Source: Apiospora phragmitis
Lineage: Eukaryota; Ascomycota; Sordariomycetes; Amphisphaeriales; Apiosporaceae
Reading direction: 5' to 3'
Assembly: GCA_038363925.1 (NCBI GenBank)
Contig: JAQQWL010000011.1
Location: 8,928,001-8,992,000, forward strand
Length of the DNA: 64,000 bases
The first letter of the stretch is position 1. Every line of letters starts with the position of its first letter. The position numbers and the translations under genes were made by a program. Of the stretch, positions 57,846 to 64,000 are shown one piece after another. Below the pieces are notes generated by a model. The model saw nothing but the letters and a program-made list of their open reading frames with translations. It did not search any database and was not told the origin of the DNA.

Positions 57846-60800
57846 TTAAAGCTTATTTATACTCTTGATTAAATTTGTATATAGGTATAAATAAGGGTTT
57901 TTTTTTATTTTTAAAAAGTATTTTATAATTTTATTATATATAAAGCGGTAAGCCTATTTTTAATTTTTTATTAAAAAGTGTTTCGAATTGCCGATATTTT
58001 TTTAATATAGTTATTATAATATTTAGCTTAAGCTTTTTAATAATAATATATATTTTAAAAATTTTAAGTTTATTAAAAAGTCGCTTTTTAAACCGTTATT
58101 TATTAATTAAACCTCTTCTTAATATATTTTATTAAAGTTAACCTATTTTTTAATTAATTTTAAAATTATTTACCCGTAATTAAAGTATTTTTAAAATTAT
58201 ATCGTATTTTACGATATTTATAATATTATACGTAATTCGTTTATAATATTTTTTAATATCGATTAAAAGGTTCGCGACTTCTTTTTATACTTTTTTATTA
58301 TTATAAGTTATAAGTTTTTTATTAATAGTTTTAAATCGGTATAAGGCGTTTTTCTTTTATTATTCGAATTTAAAGTAATTAATAATTTATAATAAAATAT
58401 AATTTCTTTATATTTCGCTATTAAGTAACGTTTTAATATAAACTCTTTTTATACCTAGTATTAATATAATATATTTATAAATAGCTCGATTATCCGTTAT
58501 TTAATATAGAGACCTATTTTAATCCGCCTATTATTATCCTTTTATAATAAATAGCGTCTATTTCCCGAACGCTACATCTATAGGTTATTAATAATATTTT
58601 ACGATCGATCTTTATATCGTCGCTATTATTCTCTCCGTTCCCTATAAAGCGCTTCTTAGTATATTAATAAAAGTGTTTTTATACTCCTCCTTATATAAAA
58701 TACTATCCTTAATACTTAAAGTTTAAGTTTTTCTAATAATTCGAAGATTTATTAAATTCGTAATAATTTATAAACGTTTTATAAATTCTTTAATATAATA
58801 AAGAAATTCTTTTATTAAATATATATCTATACGTCTTAAAAATATTAAGCGCTTTTTTTTAAACGTTTATAAGCTCGTAATTTTTTTAAAGTATATTTAA
58901 AATATTAATCCTCGAAATACTCTTTTTAATTTCGTTTTTTTAAATAATATTATTATAATTATTATAAATCTTTTTATATTAATAAATATATACGTTATTT
59001 ATTTAAAATTAATATTTAAATTTTTCCGATAATATAATCCGGGTGTGGTTACGTAATAAGTCGCTTATTAATTTTTTAAAGAAACTATTTATACTCGAGT
59101 TTCTTTACAAGGTGTTCTATATAAGCGTTATATATATACGAAATTTATAAGAGCGTGAAGTATCTTTCGTATATAAAAAAGATTTATAAGTTATTTTTTA
59201 TTACGTAATTATTATAGATTTTTTAATTAAAACCGGCCGTAATAAGTATTTAATATAAATATTTCGAGTCGGGGTAAGAAATATTAAAAATAATTAACTA
59301 CCTGTCGGTTTTAAGGTTTCTAAGTTTAACGATCTCGCTTATTAATTCGTTTATTAATATATTTATTAAATATTTATAATTTATTAATTATTTTAATTAA
59401 TTTATAATATTATTTATCAAATTATTATTTTTATTATAACGGGGGGGTTATTTTTTTCGTATTATCGCAACGCTTTAGTTATAGTTCTTTTTATCTTTCA
59501 GGGTTTTAAAGAATTATCCGGTACCTTTTTTATTTATTAAATAAAAAATATACTTATTATTATAATAAACTATTTAAAATAAACTACCGTATTTAATAAT
59601 AACGTTACTATTTTTAATAACTATTATAAAGGTATCCTTTATTTTAATAATATTAATATATTATTTTTTTAAAACTCGTCGGAAATCCTTTTTTAATACT
59701 TAATATTTTTAAACGTAATATCCTAATTTTTAATAATTATAATAAATATTACGTAACTTTTTATCCTATTTATCGTATTTAATAACGTCGAGGTTTATAA
59801 GTTTATTATAATAACCATACGTTATAATATTTTTAAGCGGTATATAATTATATTAATATAATCGCTTTATATTAATTTAAATTCGATTAGTTTACCGCTA
59901 AGGTCCGCTTTATTTCTCGCGGCGTTACTCGTATATATAAGTATTAATCTTAATAATAAATTCTATATATAAAAAGAAATTATTAAAGGCGTTAAACCGG
60001 CTAAGTTTGTCTTTAATATTATCTTTTAATTCTCAATAATATATTATAATTTTCATAGCTTCGGTATAATTTAATCGAATTATAATACGCCGGAACTCGG
60101 CTATATAAAAGGCGGCTAATCCTTTTTATTTAAAGGTTTTAAGTTCCCTTTCCGCCTATCGCTTTTTATCGAAGTTTTAAAAAAGTAACTTAAAGGTTTA
60201 TTCGAAGCCGTCATAATTTTCGAAAATACATTATACCTTTATACGGTATAGCTTAATTTATTAATTATTTTTTATAAGTTCGTTTAAATAAGGTTCGAAT
60301 TAAACAAGTACTTTATTTTTAAAAAACGAGGCGGTATAAATAATTCGCTAAATAACGTTTTAAAACGTTTTTTTATAAAACCGTTAATAAGTTTTAATTT
60401 AAATAAAAAAGCTTCGAAAATTTCTACTTATTTTATTAAAAAGGGTTAACGTATTAATCTTTATACTTTTTTTTAATATAATAAAGGTTTAAATAATATT
60501 AATAATTATATAAAGAAAACGCACCTCTTCGCGTAGCTTATTAATATTATAAAATATTTATTTTAAGGTACCCTTAGTTAAGAACTCGTTACGCTTTTTT
60601 TCGAGCTTAATATAATAATATTAATAATTAGCGCTCTTTTATTCGAATTTTTTAATTCGTTTAATTAACGCTTATCGTATAGGCTCGTTATCGTTATCAT
60701 CGCTATCGATATCTATAACAAGGTCTCGTTAAGAGGTGCTAGGGGGTAGCGATAAGAGTCTTTTTTTATCGGACGGTATTACTAAAGTTAAATATAAATA

Positions 60801-60865
60801 TAATTCTTATAATACTATTATTTAAAAGTTTAAATAATAATTCGTAAAAATAAAAGTAATTAAAA

Positions 60866-61502
60866 TATAACGAACGCTATTTAAGTTTTAAAAAAAACTT
60901 AATAAAACGTATTAAGGTTTATATTAATAATACGAAAAAATATTTAAACGTATAATAAAAGTTATTTTTATTAATATAATAAGTAATAATTTATAAAAAT
61001 AAAAATAATTAAGGTATATAAGTTTAAAAGTTTTTATAATAGTTTCGTTAAAATTATTTATTTTATTAATAAATTAAGATTAATATTTAAATTAATTATT
61101 AAAATAAAAAATATTTATATAAAATATATAAAAAACGTTTATCGTTATATATTTAATCTCCTTTTTTATTAATCGGTTAAATTACTTAGTTTATTTTCGT
61201 ATTTTAATAATCCGGGTAATCCCCTTATTAATTAAATTACCGACTTATTTCGCCGTTCTTAATAATCCCCGTAATTTATTACGTGACGTTATCCTTACTA
61301 CTTCCTTAGGCCGTATCCAGCCTACTGCGGTTCGAGATACTGTCGTTATGGTCGCCGTGCGCTTTTATAATATTAGTACGCTTATATTAGTATAGCTAGC
61401 GGCGCGGTCGATAGTCGTGACATCGTACCCTAGGCGGGGTATCGTAAATCCGGCCCGGTGGTTTTATGGGTCTTGGCCGCATGATTAGGTCAGGTCGTAA
61501 TA
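60866..61502 (-). repeat. LTR (5' in element orientation)
   Basis: 637 bp. It keeps a GC-richer core (GCTAGCGGCGCGGTCG, CGGCCCGGTGG) also seen in the other LTR. Confidence 0.9.
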
Positions 61503-62298
61503 GTTTTAAATATAAGAGTTTTTAAATTATTAAAAAAAGGTTAAGGATTATTTTAAAAGAGTATTTAAATATAGTCTTTAAATTAAAGCTTATAAAAATA
61601 AATATATTAAAAGTATACCGCTAGGTTAAAATTAATATATTAATTCTTTTTACGTTTAAAAACGTTTAAAAATTATTAAAATTTATTCGCGGGATTATTT
61701 AAAGCCGTTATTATTAAAATACGTTATTTTAAAAAATATAAGGGTTACCCGGGTACGTTTAAAGTTATTAAAGGTAATTAAAAAAGAATTAATACTCGAT
61801 TTTATTATTAAATTAACTTTAATACTTATTAAAATATATTTTAATAATTATAAAATAATAGTTAAAAATTAATTACTACGGATTTAATTTTTAAAATTCC
61901 CTTTTAATAACTCTTTATTAAAAAGGCTAGTAAGGCCTTAAACTAGAGCATTAATAAAATCGCGTATCTCGAAGCTTAAGTCGATTATTTTTAAACTAAA
62001 CTCGATAAGAAAACTACGAGAGTACGTTAAAAGGTAAGAATCGTACCGAGATAACGATTTATTTATATAACTAATATACGCCGGGCTAAGCAGAGGCTAA
62101 AGGGTAGGGTCGTATATAAAGACGAAGCTAGCGACGTTAAAGTATTAAAAGGGCCTCGTAACGCTATAAAAGCTATAAAAAATGATAGAATAGAGGCGGA
62201 GGACTGTATGATTATTAAAAATAACGAAAAATAATGTATTATATCTATTCTAGCCGGAGAAATAGCTTTAATTATAGGAGTAGGGTTAGGTAAGTAAA

Positions 62299-62324
62299 GT
62301 GGCCCGTGAGGGGGTGCTTTAGCT
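62299..62324 (-). repeat. Right terminal inverted repeat of the DNA transposon
   Basis: Reverse complement of the left end; composition returns to normal right after it. Confidence 0.85.
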
Positions 62325-62326
62325 TA

Positions 62327-62713
62327 TGACTGTGTCCATCCGCCGCACATTCAACAGTGCAACAACACATCTAGATGATAGAGTGCAAATGCCCTCACAT
62401 GAATCTTCCCTCATTTCTAGTATCGACCCAACTCAAGAGAACTGCGCGTTACCCATAAGTGCCTGGTAACTTGTTGTCTTCCCAACCAGTCCCTATCCTC
62501 TGCGTCCTCCTCGCCTTGCTCCTCGCCAATTTGCACATGCCAGACTTCAACCGCCAGACACCTACTTAACGATACAACACAACCGTCCAAGCAAAAGAGT
62601 GTAATGCATTGCTGCCAGAAATCCCACTGTCGCGTTGGGTATCCTTTTCTTTCTGTAACAGGTCAGTCTTAGGTAGAAGAACGGCGTGCGTACGTGCGTA
62701 TGATGATGTTCAC
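62327..62713. other. Intergenic
   Basis: First unique sequence to the right of the repeat island. No gene seen. Confidence 0.45.
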
Positions 62714-62950
62714 TCACTTCTTCTTGCCTTTGCTGGCAATCGTCTTCGCAGCGTCTTCTTCGGATGGTTGAACAACCGCTCGATCTTCTTTTCGTTGGCG
62801 CCGATTTCTCTGCTTGCAACTAGGGCATTCCTCGGTTTTCAAGTGCCACCACTTGTCTCTTGTGCAGTACGCTCTGTGCGCGTAACATTGCCCCTTTACG
62901 AGCTGGCACTTCCCTCTATCCTTCCCCTTTTCTGGGCAATGGTGAGCCAT
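62714..62950 (-). CDS. Small Cys/His-rich protein, possible zinc-binding
   Basis: 78 residues from the ATG at 62950. Six cysteines and several histidines (HHCP, GKC, GQCYAHRAYC, WWHLKTEECPSCK) followed by a highly charged Lys/Arg/Glu tail. The WHxKTEECPSCK segment recurs in the gene at 63711-63957. There is no signal peptide. An upstream exon cannot be excluded. Function unknown; zinc binding is inferred from the C/H pattern. Confidence 0.45.
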   Translation of the reverse strand: MAHHCPEKGKDRGKCQLVKGQCYAHRAYCTRDKWWHLKTEECPSCKQRNRRQRKEDRAVVQPSEEDAAKTIASKGKKK

Positions 62951-63710
62951 TCTTCCTGCAACTCCTTGATTTTTTTCTGGCCATGGCGGTTATTAAGGTG
63001 CTTGTGAAGGCGGTATTGCGTATCTGCTTCTTGTCGGTAACCCAGGCGTCTCTTCTCTTCTATATATATAATCGCAGCATCATGCAGAAGAGGCCTGAAA
63101 TGACTGTTTCCACGCTCGATCAGGGGTTGCTGACGTGGCAGCGCCCTTGAAAGAGGCCGTGACAGCATCTACCAGCGGAGATCTCTTTCAAAAGGATATG
63201 GACAGCACTCAAGTATGAGTTGTCCATAAAACCAGGGCAGATATCACATTTGTCAAGTGATGAGGACTAAGAAGGTTCGGTCTCGAAATGTCTCAGTAGG
63301 CACGCAGCTATTGGGCAGAATCGCGGGACTTAATCGCGGGTACTAGAATCATGCTAACAACACAACCTTGCCCCTTATAACATGAATCACCAGGGACACT
63401 TGGGAGGTGAGATGAGATGGGCAGCTATTTGAGGCTTATACGATGATCAACTACGCCAGCTGCTGGTAGAAAGCCACAGCACAGGCACCTAATCGCGGGC
63501 ACTAGAGTAGCAAAAAGGACATGTCTGTTGCACATTGACTTGCTGACTTCTATCGAACATGGCCGTCGCCAATCGGCATGCATATGTTTTCCAACGGTAC
63601 AGCAAAAAGTGCCCAAGTAGTAGAGTCCAAGGCGCCCACATGTATCCTCCACCCACCTTCCGTCCCTAGAAACCCGGCTCAGAAGAACCGTGCCTTCCCA
63701 TGATGTCTGC
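62951..63710. other. Intergenic with short local repeats
   Basis: TAATCGCGGG[T/C]ACTAGA occurs at about 63330 and 63491, suggesting local duplication. No gene accepted here. Confidence 0.4.
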
Positions 63711-63957
63711 TTACTTGCTGCCGTTTTCAACGACACTATCCTCTGCATGCTCCTCGCCAAGCGCCTTCTTAAGCACTTTAGCCATATTCTTAAGCAAAAG
63801 GATCTCACGAACGACCTTGTCTCCGTCTGGCTGGGCCGAGTTTGCTCGGTCTCCGTTTTTTAGATGGAAAGTCTCTCTTGCAAGCGGGGCACTCTGTAGA
63901 TTTCGGATGCCAGAAGCTGTGTCTTTGGCAGTGGTGCTTCTTCGTGGTGGGTGACAT
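63711..63957 (-). CDS. Second small Cys/His-rich protein, paralog (one frameshift)
   Basis: Start ATG at 63957. HHCQRHSFWHPKSTECPACK matches the motif of the neighbour at 62714-62950. As given, the frame stops early at 63805. If the A6 run at 63856-63861 (minus strand) is one base shorter, it continues through a Gly/Asp linker and a helical tail (EILLLKNMAKVLKKALGEEH) to a stop at 63711, about 81 residues. Function unknown. Confidence 0.5.
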
Positions 63958-64000
63958 GGTGACTATCCAAGAGAGGTGTTTCCAAATTTCCTCGAGTGAG

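Larger units (their letters stand above)
53824..61502 (-). mobile_element. RIP-mutated Ty3/gypsy LTR retrotransposon, nested
   Basis: Two direct repeats of 637 bp bound the element and GTTT flanks both sides (53820-53823 and 61503-61506). Read on the minus strand the LTR begins TATTACG and ends CGTTATA, which are TGTTACG and CGTTACA after RIP, so the canonical TG..CA ends were present. Reverse transcriptase comes before integrase on this strand, the Ty3/gypsy order. CpA/TpG are depleted and TpA is enriched throughout. No complete open frame survives, so the element is dead. Confidence 0.9.
52746..62324 (+). mobile_element. RIP-mutated Fot1/pogo-like DNA transposon interrupted by a retrotransposon
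   Basis: The ends are inverted: AGCTAAAGCACCCC, then T or C, then TCACGGGCCAC at 52746 and, reversed, up to 62324. Each is flanked by TA (52744-52745 and 62325-62326), the target site of Tc1/mariner-class elements. Removing the nested LTR element and its target duplication leaves about 1896 bp, the usual size of Fot1/pogo elements. Near the right end, 62040-62235 on the plus strand still reads a basic-to-acidic transposase C-terminus (NIRRAKQRLKGRV, IEAEDCMIIKNNEK, stop). Elsewhere frames are destroyed. The family name is inferred from size, TA site and this tail. Confidence 0.75.

Noticed and set aside
52746..62324. Centromere, mitochondrial insertion or CRISPR-like array as the cause of the AT-rich block
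   Set aside because: Inverted ends, LTR pair, target duplications and pol relics explain the block fully as RIP-mutated transposons; no spaced repeats are present.

Overview
This window is nuclear DNA of a filamentous ascomycete (Pezizomycotina, most likely Sordariomycetes). Genes have short introns (about 50-110 bp) with GTAAGT/GTGAGT donors and strongly GC-biased third positions. The gene types are typical of these fungi: CFEM-domain receptor, DUF3176 protein, heme-thiolate peroxidase, sedolisin, hydrophobin, Zn(II)2Cys6 regulator. A 9.6-kb AT-rich block shows the depletion expected from repeat-induced point mutation (RIP). I cannot name the species.

Layout. 0-10.5 kb: aldo-keto reductase (cut by the window edge), two small secreted cysteine proteins (one with two CxxxC motifs), a secreted sedolisin, an NTF2-like candidate, a DUF3176 membrane protein and an O-methyltransferase pseudogene. 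11-23 kb: a secreted orphan, a divergent kinase-like gene, an amidoligase-domain protein with a long disordered tail, an alpha/beta hydrolase and a heme-thiolate peroxidase. 24-31 kb: a CFEM/Pth11-type receptor and a GMC oxidoreductase. 31-34 kb: a gene desert with a decayed kelch-repeat gene. 34-40.4 kb: a compact group of PaxU-type hydrolase (DUF829), Zn2Cys6 regulator, SAM methyltransferase and cytochrome P450, which looks like the tailoring and regulatory end of a secondary-metabolite cluster, though no backbone synthase is in the window. 43.5-51.3 kb: a hydrophobin, then the housekeeping pair COQ1 and VMA12 (divergent, shared promoter), a broken phosphotransferase-like gene and an HSP31/DJ-1 protein. 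51.8-62.3 kb: a repeat island. 62.7-64 kb: two small related Cys/His proteins.

The repeat island can be resolved. A Fot1/pogo-like DNA transposon (TA target site, matching inverted ends at 52746 and 62324, about 1.9 kb once the insert is removed) is interrupted by a 7.68-kb Ty3/gypsy retrotransposon with two 637-bp LTRs and a GTTT target duplication, coded on the minus strand. Both are heavily RIP-mutated, yet an integrase stretch and the transposase C-terminus can still be read. A 366-bp element with 45-bp inverted arms lies just to the left.

A pattern runs through the window: many otherwise intact genes, including the housekeeping gene VMA12, carry one single-base indel, usually in a short homopolymer. 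I read this mainly as base-level sequence error, so most 'broken' genes here should not be taken as pseudogenes without read-level checks. The exceptions with several kinds of damage (O-methyltransferase, kelch relic, possibly the phosphotransferase) are better pseudogene candidates.
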